Assembly (NCBI GenBank): GCA_019422005.1
Contig: JAHZEF010000021.1
Coordinates: 7,750 to 25,800 of the forward strand
Reading direction: 5' to 3'
Source of the DNA: Clostridiales bacterium
GTDB taxonomy: Bacteria > Bacillota > Clostridia > Oscillospirales > Oscillospiraceae
DNA length: 18,051 nt
Shown here: positions 6,004 to 13,346 of the stretch, in pieces
Layout: each line of letters opens with the position of its first letter
Numbering within the stretch: position 1 is the stretch's first letter
Translations under genes and position numbers: made by a program
The notes under the pieces: generated by a model
The model's input: the letters and a program-made list of their open reading frames with translations, nothing else
Databases searched by the model: none
Told to the model about the DNA's origin: nothing

Positions 6004-7821
6004 ATGCGTATCACCAAAGCGATCACCGGCTGGATGGCGAAGCTGCCCCACAAAAGGCGCGGCGCTCTCCCATCCGGCCCGCCGGCCCGGCCCGGAAAGA
6101 AGCCGGCGAGGAAAACCGTCCTGATTCTGGCCGCCGTCCTGGTTCTGGCCGCCGGCGGCACTGCGGGCGCTTTTGCGCTCTTCCGCAGCGACGAGCGGAC
6201 GGCTCTGACCGAAACGCTGACCTGGGGAAGCCTCTCGTCCTCCATCACCGGAACAGGCGTTACAACGCCCGCGGAAAGCCAGACCGTAACTGTGGCCTCC
6301 ACTGCGGAGATCCTCTCTGTGTACGTTTCCCCGGGCGATACGGTGGAGGCCGGCGATTTGCTGTATGAGCAGGATGATTCTGAACTGGACGATGAAATTG
6401 ACGAATACAAGGACGAAATCGCCACCCTGGAGGATGACCTTTTGAGCAGCCAGGAGCAGCTTTCCGACGTCCGGGAGTCCCTCTCCGGCCTGACCGTCGC
6501 CGCCCCCTTTTCCGGGCACATTTCCGCAATCACCGCAGAGGAAGGCGAGGATATCCCCTCCGGGACGCAGCTGGCGGTTCTGGTGGACGATACCCAGATG
6601 AAGCTGACGCAATACTTCAGCTATGCCTATGAGGAACAGGTTTATGTGGGGATGAGCGCAGGCGTTTCCATCGCCGATCAGATGCTGAATCTGACCGGAA
6701 CCGTCACGGCGGTCCACAAGGTGGAACGGCTTTCCTCCGAAGGGACGCCCTGCTTCGCCGTCACCGTGACTGTCGATAACCCCGGTTCGCTTACGGAAGG
6801 CACCGCCGCCGCCGGCTATTTGCTGACGGCCTCCGGAGAAAAGCTGTATCCCGCCATAGAGGGCGAACTGGAATACCGGGACAGCCGGACGCTCTCTGCA
6901 GAAGTCTCTGCCGAACTGCTGACCATTGCCGTGGAAAATTACGAAGCGGTCACCGCCGGGCAAACCCTGTTCGTACTGGACGGCTCCGACCTTCAGACGG
7001 AACTGGCCACCCTCACCGACCGGATCGGGCAGACGCAGGAACGGATCCGCTCCTATGAGGAACGCATCGAAGAGGCGGAGGCGTCCCGGGACGACTTCGC
7101 AGTTCGGGCCGAGATCTCCGGGCAGGTCATCCAGGTGGGGATCAGCGCCGGGGAACGGCCCCGTTCGGAAAGCACGGCCGCCGTGGTGATCTACAATCTG
7201 GATACCATGGAAATCACCGTCAATATCGATGAGCTGGACATTGACGCGATCTCTCCCGGAACCGAAGCCGTCGTCACCCGATCCGGTTCCGACAGTACCG
7301 AGGATCAGGTCTTTACCGGCTCCGTGTCAGAAATCAGTTACGAAGCCACCAACTCCGACGGCGTCGCCTATTTCCCCATTGTCATTGAAATCCCCGCTGC
7401 AGGCGCGCTGTCCGCCGGCGTCAACGTCTCCTATTCCATCCAGGTCGGAGAAGACGCAGAGGGCGTTCTGGCGCCGATCTCCGCACTCCGCAGCACCAGC
7501 GAAGGCACCTGCCTCCTGATCCAGGCGGATTCCGAGCCGGAAAACGCAGTCTCTCTGGAGGAGGAAGACCTCCCCAAGGGCTTCTATGCCGTACCGGTGG
7601 AGGTGGGGCAGTCCAACAGCCAGTACGTCTGCATCCTCTCCGGCGCAGAGGAGGGGGATGTGGTATTCACCCGCTACGAAACTTCCGCACCCGCCGGCGG
7701 AGACACCCAGAGCAGCGGCGGGGAATCCGAAGCGCAGTCCGGCAGCTTCCCGGGCGGCATGGACTTTGGCGGCGGCATGCCCATGGGAGGCGGTATGCCT
7801 TCCGGCGGCCCCATGAGATAA
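6004..7821 (+). CDS. HlyD/MacA-type membrane fusion protein, long form with two lipoyl/hairpin modules
   Basis: 605 residues, against the roughly 350-450 usual for MacA-like adaptors. Basic N-terminus, one membrane helix at about 38-60, rest outside. Module 1: half-lipoyl segment at 93-122 (ILSVYVSPGDTVEAGDLLYE), a short acidic coiled-coil hairpin (125-160) and the second lipoyl half (LTVAAPFSGHI). Module 2 repeats this plan: 300-330 (TAGQTLFVLDGSDL), a coiled coil at about 330-364, and FAVRAEISGQVIQVGISAGE, followed by beta-barrel-like sequence to about 550. The last 40 residues are Ser/Gly/Gln-rich and end in a Gly-Met-Pro tail (GGGMPMGGGMPSGG). ATG 6004 follows AGGAGG by 7 nt. First gene of the rightward operon; it should link the MacB-type permease to the wall or outside. 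The substrate is unknown. Confidence 0.9.
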   Translation: MRITKAITGWMAKLPHKRRGALPSGPPARPGKKPARKTVLILAAVLVLAAGGTAGAFALFRSDERTALTETLTWGSLSSSITGTGVTTPAESQTVTVASTAEILSVYVSPGDTVEAGDLLYEQDDSELDDEIDEYKDEIATLEDDLLSSQEQLSDVRESLSGLTVAAPFSGHISAITAEEGEDIPSGTQLAVLVDDTQMKLTQYFSYAYEEQVYVGMSAGVSIADQMLNLTGTVTAVHKVERLSSEGTPCFAVTVTVDNPGSLTEGTAAAGYLLTASGEKLYPAIEGELEYRDSRTLSAEVSAELLTIAVENYEAVTAGQTLFVLDGSDLQTELATLTDRIGQTQERIRSYEERIEEAEASRDDFAVRAEISGQVIQVGISAGERPRSESTAAVVIYNLDTMEITVNIDELDIDAISPGTEAVVTRSGSDSTEDQVFTGSVSEISYEATNSDGVAYFPIVIEIPAAGALSAGVNVSYSIQVGEDAEGVLAPISALRSTSEGTCLLIQADSEPENAVSLEEEDLPKGFYAVPVEVGQSNSQYVCILSGAEEGDVVFTRYETSAPAGGDTQSSGGESEAQSGSFPGGMDFGGGMPMGGGMPSGGPMR

Positions 7822-7834
7822 AGGAGGGAACCCC

Positions 7835-8563
7835 ATGAGTTTGATTCGGCTGCAGCAGGTCTGTAAAATCTATTTTGAAGGACAGGAAAACCAGGTCAAC
7901 GCCCTGGACGGCGTGGATCTGGAGGTGGAGACCGGAGAATTTCTGGCCATCATCGGCACCTCCGGCTCCGGAAAGTCCACCATGATGAACATCCTCGGCT
8001 GTCTGGACGTCCCTACGCGGGGGGAGTATTTTCTGGACGGGGTACCCATCCGGAGCAAGAGCCAGCGTGAACTGGAGCAAATCCGTTCCCGAACCATCAG
8101 CTTTATTTTTCAGGGCTATAACCTGATCCCCTCTCTGACCGTCTGGCAGAACGTGGCCCTGCCCATGGCGTACCAGAAGGTGCCGCTGGAGGAGCGCCGA
8201 AGCCGGGCCATGGATGCGCTGGAACAGGTGGATATCCTGTCCAAGGCGAACAACCGGCCTTCTCAGCTGTCCGGCGGACAGCAGCAGCGGGTCGCCATCG
8301 CCCGCGCCATCGCCACCCGCTCGCCGGTCCTCATGGCCGACGAACCCACCGGCGCGCTGGAGTCCAATACCGGCGCCCAGGTCCTCCGCCTTATGCGCAC
8401 ACTGAACGCTGCAGGCACCACCGTAATCCTCATCACCCACGACAACGGCATCGCCGCCCAGGCAGACCGGATCGTCCGGGTTCGGGACGGCCGCATTCTC
8501 CACGACAGCCGGGCCGACGGCGTCCCAGCGGACAGGGCCGCTCTTCAGGGGGAAGCCTCATGA
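7835..8563 (+). CDS. MacB/LolD-type ABC transporter ATP-binding protein
   Basis: 242 residues, the normal length of the family. Walker A GTSGSGKST (41-49), Q-loop FQGYNL, signature LSGGQQQRVAIARA (145-158), Walker B VLMADE (165-170) and switch histidine in ILITHD (H202). The combination IGTSGSGKSTMMNILGCLD and DEPTGALES is the hallmark of the MacB/LolD/FtsE class, which drives mechanotransmission across the membrane rather than classical transport. The ATG at 7835 has a strong AAGGAGGG site, 13 nt after the adaptor gene. It overlaps the permease by ATGA (8560-8563). It should hydrolyse ATP for the permease encoded next. Confidence 0.96.
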   Translation: MSLIRLQQVCKIYFEGQENQVNALDGVDLEVETGEFLAIIGTSGSGKSTMMNILGCLDVPTRGEYFLDGVPIRSKSQRELEQIRSRTISFIFQGYNLIPSLTVWQNVALPMAYQKVPLEERRSRAMDALEQVDILSKANNRPSQLSGGQQQRVAIARAIATRSPVLMADEPTGALESNTGAQVLRLMRTLNAAGTTVILITHDNGIAAQADRIVRVRDGRILHDSRADGVPADRAALQGEAS

Positions 8564-9741
8564 ACGCGCTTCCCATGGCCCTGGAATCCATCCGGGAAAA
8601 AAAGGGCCGCTCGTTTCTGACCATGCTCGGCATCATCATCGGCGTCACAGCCGTACTGGTTCTGGTGGCGCTGGTCTCCGGCTACAACGCCGATATCACC
8701 GCCTACTATGAAAAGCTGGGCGTCAACAAGGTGAACGTTACGCTGACCTGGTACGACAGCGCCCGCGCGCCGGACGTCTATCCATCGCTTTCCGAATACT
8801 GCAGCGGGGAGCTGGGCGAAATGGTGGAGGGCGTTTCCCCTTCCCTGACTGCCCGCAAGTCCGTCAAATACCGCTCCGTCACGCTGGATACCACGGTGAC
8901 CTATTTCGGCAGCAGCCAATGGTCTGTCTGCAGCAACTACACGCTGGAAAAGGGCCGCGACCTCTCCGCTTTCGACATAGAGAACCGGAATGCGGTCTGC
9001 GTGCTGGGTTCCTATGTGGCAGACACCCTGTTCCAATACGCCGACCCCATCGGCGAAACCGTTTATCTGGGCGGCACCCCCTTCACCGTTATCGGCACCT
9101 ATTACCAGAAGGACGGCGGCGCGGAGGAGTCCATGGACGACGTACTGGCGATTCCGTACAGCCTCAGCCGCAGCCTCCTGCTCAGCGATCATCTGACCGC
9201 TTTGACCGTCAAGGTGGACACCTCCGACCATGTTGACGCGGTGATCCGGTCGCTGGACGTTTTTCTCGCCGACCTGATCCCCGAGAGCATCGGCAGCTAT
9301 TCCCTGGAGGACGGAAACGCCGAGATGAGTTCCAGCACGGAGGAAATGACCTCCATGAGCGTGGTGCTGGGCGGGATCGCATCCATTGCGCTGCTGGTGG
9401 GCGGCATCGGCATCATGAACATCATGCTGGTTACCGTCACGGAGCGCACCCGGGAAATCGGAATCAAGAAGTCCATCGGCGCTCCCCGGCGGGAAATTAT
9501 CGTCCAGTTTCTGGTGGAGGCGGCCATCCTCAGCGGTTTGGGCGGTCTCATCGGCATTGCCCTGGGGTTTCTTCTGTCGCTGATTCTGGGGCAGGCCATG
9601 TACGGCCTGATCCTGACGCCCAGCACGCCGGTTTCCCTGGGAGCGTTCGCCTTTTCCGTGGTGATCGGCATCGGTTTCGGAATTTATCCCGCGGTAAAGG
9701 CGTCCAATCTGCAGCCCGTGGACGCCCTGCGGGCAGATTAG
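8560..9741 (+). CDS. MacB/FtsX-type ABC transporter permease
   Basis: 393 residues. Membrane helix 1 is at about 18-42 (FLTMLGIIIGVTAVLVLVAL). A large outside domain follows at about 43-265 (MacB periplasmic-core type). Three C-terminal helices form the FtsX domain: MSVVLGGIASIALLVGGIGI, LVEAAILSGLGGLIGIALGF and LGAFAFSVVIGIGFGIYPAV. The cytoplasmic motif VTERTREIGIKKSIGAPRRE and the ending NLQPVDALRAD are classic for MacB permeases. The start overlaps the ATPase stop (ATGA). With the adaptor and ATPase it forms a MacAB-like complex. As no outer membrane channel is expected in this organism, it probably acts on the membrane surface or wall, for example on peptides, lipids or envelope-active antibiotics. 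That role is inference. Confidence 0.95.
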   Translation: MNALPMALESIREKKGRSFLTMLGIIIGVTAVLVLVALVSGYNADITAYYEKLGVNKVNVTLTWYDSARAPDVYPSLSEYCSGELGEMVEGVSPSLTARKSVKYRSVTLDTTVTYFGSSQWSVCSNYTLEKGRDLSAFDIENRNAVCVLGSYVADTLFQYADPIGETVYLGGTPFTVIGTYYQKDGGAEESMDDVLAIPYSLSRSLLLSDHLTALTVKVDTSDHVDAVIRSLDVFLADLIPESIGSYSLEDGNAEMSSSTEEMTSMSVVLGGIASIALLVGGIGIMNIMLVTVTERTREIGIKKSIGAPRREIIVQFLVEAAILSGLGGLIGIALGFLLSLILGQAMYGLILTPSTPVSLGAFAFSVVIGIGFGIYPAVKASNLQPVDALRAD

Positions 9742-9754
9742 AGGAGGGATCATT

Positions 9755-11809
9755 TTGAAACATCGCATCTTATCCGTTTTCCTGGCGCTCTCCCTCTGCG
9801 CCGGCATTCTCCCGGCCGTCAGCCTCACCGTCTCCGCAGCGGCGTTTTCCGATATCTCCGACGCGGACACGGCAGAAGCTGCAGAGGTGCTGTCCGGCCT
9901 GGGGATCGTCTCCGGCATATCCGACGGTATTTACGCCCCGGACAGCCTGCTGACCCGCGCGCAGTTCTGCGTCCTGGCTGTAAAAGCCAGCCCCTACCGG
10001 GATCAGGTGCAGAGCAGCGCCTACCGGACCCTGTTTTCCGATCTGCCGGCCGCCCATTGGGCAGCCGCTTATGTAAACCTCGCCCAGGATCACAATCTGA
10101 TCAACGGCTACGGCAACGGGACCTTCGGCCCCAGCGACAGCGTCACCGTGGGACAGGCCGTCACCGTAGCGCTGCGGCTGCTGGGCTATACCACGGAAGA
10201 AATCGGCGCGTTCTGGCCTGAGGATTATATGCAGAAGGCCTCCGATCTGGGGCTCACCAGCGGCATCCGCTCCTCCGCTTACGCCGCCATGACCCGCGGA
10301 GAAGCGGCGCTCCTCTTTTACCGCCTTCTCCAGAGCGATACCAGCGACGGCCGGTGCTATGCGGAAACGCTGACGGCCGGCAGCATATCCGGCGCAGTCC
10401 TTCTGGACAATGACGCAGACAGCGCCGGCGCGCTTCAGATCTACGCCTCCGGAAGCATCAGCACATACGGGCAGGCCACGGCCATCTCCGACGATATGCT
10501 CGGCCGGCGCGGTACGCTGCTTTTGAATCAGGACGGCACAACCGCCGGCTTTGTGCCGGATACAGACGCCTGGCGTACAGTCACGCCCTCCGACGTCACC
10601 GCCGCAGATATCACAGATGCGGACGGCGCTGTTTACTCCATCCCCGCCGGCGCCGTATTGCTGCTGGACGGAGAGGCGACCACCTATGGAAACGGCTGGT
10701 ACAACCTGGAACACTGCCGGCGTGTCACACTGCTCTATTCTGCCGGCGGCGTTGTGGACACGGTGGCTGCCTTTGAGTCTGCAGCCTATGAGGGCGTGGC
10801 GCTGACCGGCTACTACGAGGACGCCCGGCCCAGCGCCGCCAATCCCGGCGTCATCACCCTGCTGGGCCTGGAGCTGGAAGTTGCGGATTCCGCGGCGGCG
10901 GCGCTGTCCCAGTTTGAGGTGGGCGACAGGATTACCGTCACGCTGAACAGCGCAGGCGAGGTGGAAGACGCTTCTTCTGCCTCCGCTTCCTCCGGCAGCA
11001 TGGTCGGCCTGGTGGAAAGCCTCAGCAGCGCCTCCGCTTCCGTCCGTCTGTTCAGCGGCCTGACTGTCTCAGGCAGCCTCTCCTCCGAAGCCTCCGGCAT
11101 CCAGGTTGGTTCGGTCGTGCAGGTACATTCCTCCGGGATCGGCAAAATCACGCTCCGCGCCGTGAGCAGCAAAGCCGCCGCAGGATCCCTGAATGTGGCG
11201 GCAAAAAAGCTGGGCAGCGTCCCGCTTGCAGACCGGCTTACCATCTACGACCGCATCCGCAACAGCATCGCGGTGGAAATCGACCTGGAGGATATCCAGA
11301 CGCCCTCTGTCGCCGCTTCAGACATTGTCTACGCCGGGACCAACAGCAGCGGCGAGGTGAACGTTCTGGTGCTGAACAATGTGACCGGGAATGCCTATAC
11401 CTACGGCATTCTGCACCGCGGCGTCCAAACGGCGGACGCCGCCGGAAGCTACGTCAACCGGACCGTCTCTGTGGAAAATGCCGACGGCACCACAGACCCC
11501 TGCATCTCCAACCATGTCTTCACCAATGGGGACGTCGGGGGAATTGCGGTCACCTCTGAAGGGACGGTCGCCAGCCTGATCCTGCTGGAGGAGGCAGAGG
11601 CCGTAGCCCGTTCCAGCTTCCAGGGCACCGAAAGCGTTGTGCTGGACGGCGTCCAGGTTCCCGTCAGCAGCAATGTGCAGGTCTGCAACAGCGACACCGG
11701 AAACTGGGTGACGCTGGAAGAAGCCAAGGCCTATGCCGGTTCCTTTACCGTCTACTACAGCGGGGAAATCGGCACAGACGCGGTGGTGCGCGTAATCATA
11801 ACAGAATAG
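9755..11809 (+). CDS. Secreted S-layer homology (SLH) domain protein
   Basis: 684 residues. Signal peptide at 1-29 (KHRILSVFLALSLCAGILP, ending VSAAA). Three SLH repeats follow: about 31-78 (FSDISDADTAEAAEVLSGLG), 93-145 (FSDLPAAHWAAAYVNLA, INGYGNGTFGPSDSVT) and 150-195 (ASDLGLTSGI, MTRGEAALLFYRLL). SLH repeats bind secondary wall polymers and hold proteins on the cell surface. The remaining ~490 residues are beta-rich and Ser/Ala/Gly-rich with no domain I recognise; several short segments look alike (AGEVEDASS, SGEVNVLVL) and may be divergent repeats. The start is TTG 9755, 7 nt after GAGGAGGG; no ATG fits. It begins 13 nt after the permease stop, so it is the last gene of the rightward operon. 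It ends at a large hairpin. Probably a wall-bound partner of the MacAB-like complex; this is inferred from position only. Confidence 0.9.
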   Translation: MKHRILSVFLALSLCAGILPAVSLTVSAAAFSDISDADTAEAAEVLSGLGIVSGISDGIYAPDSLLTRAQFCVLAVKASPYRDQVQSSAYRTLFSDLPAAHWAAAYVNLAQDHNLINGYGNGTFGPSDSVTVGQAVTVALRLLGYTTEEIGAFWPEDYMQKASDLGLTSGIRSSAYAAMTRGEAALLFYRLLQSDTSDGRCYAETLTAGSISGAVLLDNDADSAGALQIYASGSISTYGQATAISDDMLGRRGTLLLNQDGTTAGFVPDTDAWRTVTPSDVTAADITDADGAVYSIPAGAVLLLDGEATTYGNGWYNLEHCRRVTLLYSAGGVVDTVAAFESAAYEGVALTGYYEDARPSAANPGVITLLGLELEVADSAAAALSQFEVGDRITVTLNSAGEVEDASSASASSGSMVGLVESLSSASASVRLFSGLTVSGSLSSEASGIQVGSVVQVHSSGIGKITLRAVSSKAAAGSLNVAAKKLGSVPLADRLTIYDRIRNSIAVEIDLEDIQTPSVAASDIVYAGTNSSGEVNVLVLNNVTGNAYTYGILHRGVQTADAAGSYVNRTVSVENADGTTDPCISNHVFTNGDVGGIAVTSEGTVASLILLEEAEAVARSSFQGTESVVLDGVQVPVSSNVQVCNSDTGNWVTLEEAKAYAGSFTVYYSGEIGTDAVVRVIITE

Positions 11810-11854
11810 GCGAAGGGGAGCCCCGGGCCGTACAGCCCGGGGCTCCCCTTCGCC
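11809..11854. terminator. Very stable hairpin between convergent operon ends
   Basis: A 20-bp perfect inverted repeat, 11809-11828 pairing with 11835-11854 around CGTACA. Its first base is the last base of the SLH gene's TAG stop. Neither strand has a T tract after the stem, so it is not a textbook intrinsic terminator. It could end transcription with a factor's help or block 3' exonucleases. It separates the rightward SLH gene from the leftward cca gene; the latter ends at 11970, leaving about 115 nt of GC-rich spacer with nothing else recognisable. Confidence 0.6.
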
Positions 11855-11969
11855 AAAGCCGGTTTTATGGACAAAGCATCCCTGTCCCGGCCGGCCGAAT
11901 GTGCAGAAAACGCCCGCCCGGGGGCGCTCCCTGCCCCTCCGGTGCGGCAGCCGCCTTCCAGCGGCCTTC

Positions 11970-13163
11970 CTACGGCCCGGGATCCGCCCGGGCAGTCCCG
12001 GCGTCTCCCGGCGCCGCGCCGCCCGGCCGGCCGCCCCAGGCCTCCGCCAGCTCCAGCAGGCGTGCTTTCGTATTTTCCTCCGGATGCTCCAGCACATGGG
12101 CCAGCAGCTCCCGCAGCAGCACGCCCACCGCCCGGCCGCCGTACTGCGGCAGATCCCGTCCCGTCACCGCCAGCTGCGCCAGCGTGACGCACTGTCCTGA
12201 CGCAGCCAACGCGTCGGCCAGCGCGTCCTGCCCGTTGATCCGGCAGACGCACCGGGCAACCTCCCAGCCCCTGTCGGCCACCAGCCGCTTCAGCTCCGCC
12301 TCTGTCAGCGACGGCCGGTAGGCTGCGGCCGCCGCAGCGCACAGGGCCGCGGTCTTGCGGTCCAGCCGCAGCCTTCGCAAATCCAGTCCCGGCAGTTCCA
12401 CCAGCAAAGCCGCCCAGCGGGCGGCCCGCTCACAGGCGGCCCGCTCCGTCAGCCGCAGCGGCGCAGATCCCGCAAGCCCAAAGGAGGAGAGCATGCCGGT
12501 CTCCAGCATCCTCTTCAACGCGCCCGGCTGCGGGGACAGCAGCGTCTTTTCCATCTCATCACGGACCCGCTCCGCCGACAGCCGCGCGCAGAGCGGCGCG
12601 CAGGCCTCCAGCGCACGGTCGGTCTCCGGCTCGATGGCAAATCCCAGCTGGGCGGAAAAGCGAACCGCCCGCAGCAGGCGGAGGGCGTCTTCGGAAAAGC
12701 GGCGCGCCGGTTCGCCCACACACCGGATCAGCCCCGACTCCAGATCCTCCCGTCCGCCGCAGAGATCCGTCAGCACGCCGCCGGCATCCATCGCCATGGC
12801 GTTGATCGTAAAGTCCCGCCGGCGCAGGTCTTCCCGCAGTTCCGGCAGAAACCGGACGCGGTCGGGGTGCCGGCCGTCCTCATACCCGCAGTCGGCGCGG
12901 AAGGTGGTCACCTCAAAAGCGCCGCCGCCTTCCAGCACAGAGACCGTCCCATGGCGCAGCCCGGTGGGGACACAGTGCGGGAACAGCGCCAGGACCTGCT
13001 CCGGTCTCGCAGAGGTGGCGATATCCCAGTCGTGCACCGGCCTTCCCAACAGCAGGTCCCGCACGCAGCCGCCCACAAAATACGCCTGGAAGCCGGCCTG
13101 CTCCAGCCGCCGCAGAATGCGCCTCCCCTGCTCCCTGCCTGTCAACTCCATTGTCTTTTCCAT
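11970..13163 (-). CDS. cca: CCA tRNA nucleotidyltransferase
   Basis: 397 residues. Adds or repairs the 3'-terminal CCA of tRNAs, using CTP and ATP, in the cytoplasm. The class II nucleotidyltransferase/polyA-polymerase head is clear: AYFVGGCVRDLLLGRPVHDWDIAT (about 27-50) with metal-binding D45 and D47, then RRDFTINAMA (115-124), and the nucleotide-selecting helix RRFSEDALRLLRAVRF (154-169). The rest is the helical body and tail. Polymerase-only relatives look similar, but the EDxxR motif and genome context favour the CCA enzyme. Start at ATG 13163; no strong ribosome binding site is seen. ATG 13151 (MELTGREQ) is an alternative. It is transcribed leftward, away from murC. No good promoter of its own was found. 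The Pro/Ala-rich C-terminus (GRPGGAAPGDAGTARADPGP) is probably unstructured. Confidence 0.93.
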   Translation of the reverse strand: MEKTMELTGREQGRRILRRLEQAGFQAYFVGGCVRDLLLGRPVHDWDIATSARPEQVLALFPHCVPTGLRHGTVSVLEGGGAFEVTTFRADCGYEDGRHPDRVRFLPELREDLRRRDFTINAMAMDAGGVLTDLCGGREDLESGLIRCVGEPARRFSEDALRLLRAVRFSAQLGFAIEPETDRALEACAPLCARLSAERVRDEMEKTLLSPQPGALKRMLETGMLSSFGLAGSAPLRLTERAACERAARWAALLVELPGLDLRRLRLDRKTAALCAAAAAAYRPSLTEAELKRLVADRGWEVARCVCRINGQDALADALAASGQCVTLAQLAVTGRDLPQYGGRAVGVLLRELLAHVLEHPEENTKARLLELAEAWGGRPGGAAPGDAGTARADPGP

Positions 13164-13203
13164 AATTTACAGTCCGTTTCCACCGAAAAGCACCAGATTT
13201 TTC

Positions 13204-13232
13204 TTGTCACGCGCGCGCAATCGTATTATAAT
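13204..13232 (+). promoter_or_regulatory. SigA-type promoter of murC
   Basis: TTGTCA (13204-13209), 17 nt, TATAAT (13227-13232): one mismatch from the full consensus. Expected start near 13239, giving a leader of about 108 nt before the murC ATG. The alternating CG run in the spacer is unusual but does not break the boxes. Confidence 0.8.
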
Positions 13233-13346
13233 AATCCGTACTGAGCCTGCAGCCATACCGCCGCAGCAGGATCCCCAGCCATTATATCGGGAGATCGGCG
13301 GCGTTTCAATCCTTTTTGCGAATCTATCCAATCCGGAGGAACCTGT

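Noticed and set aside
8545..9918. 457-codon minus-strand frame antisense to the MacB-type permease
   Set aside because: It covers a gene with strong family motifs and translational coupling; it also crosses the start of the SLH gene.
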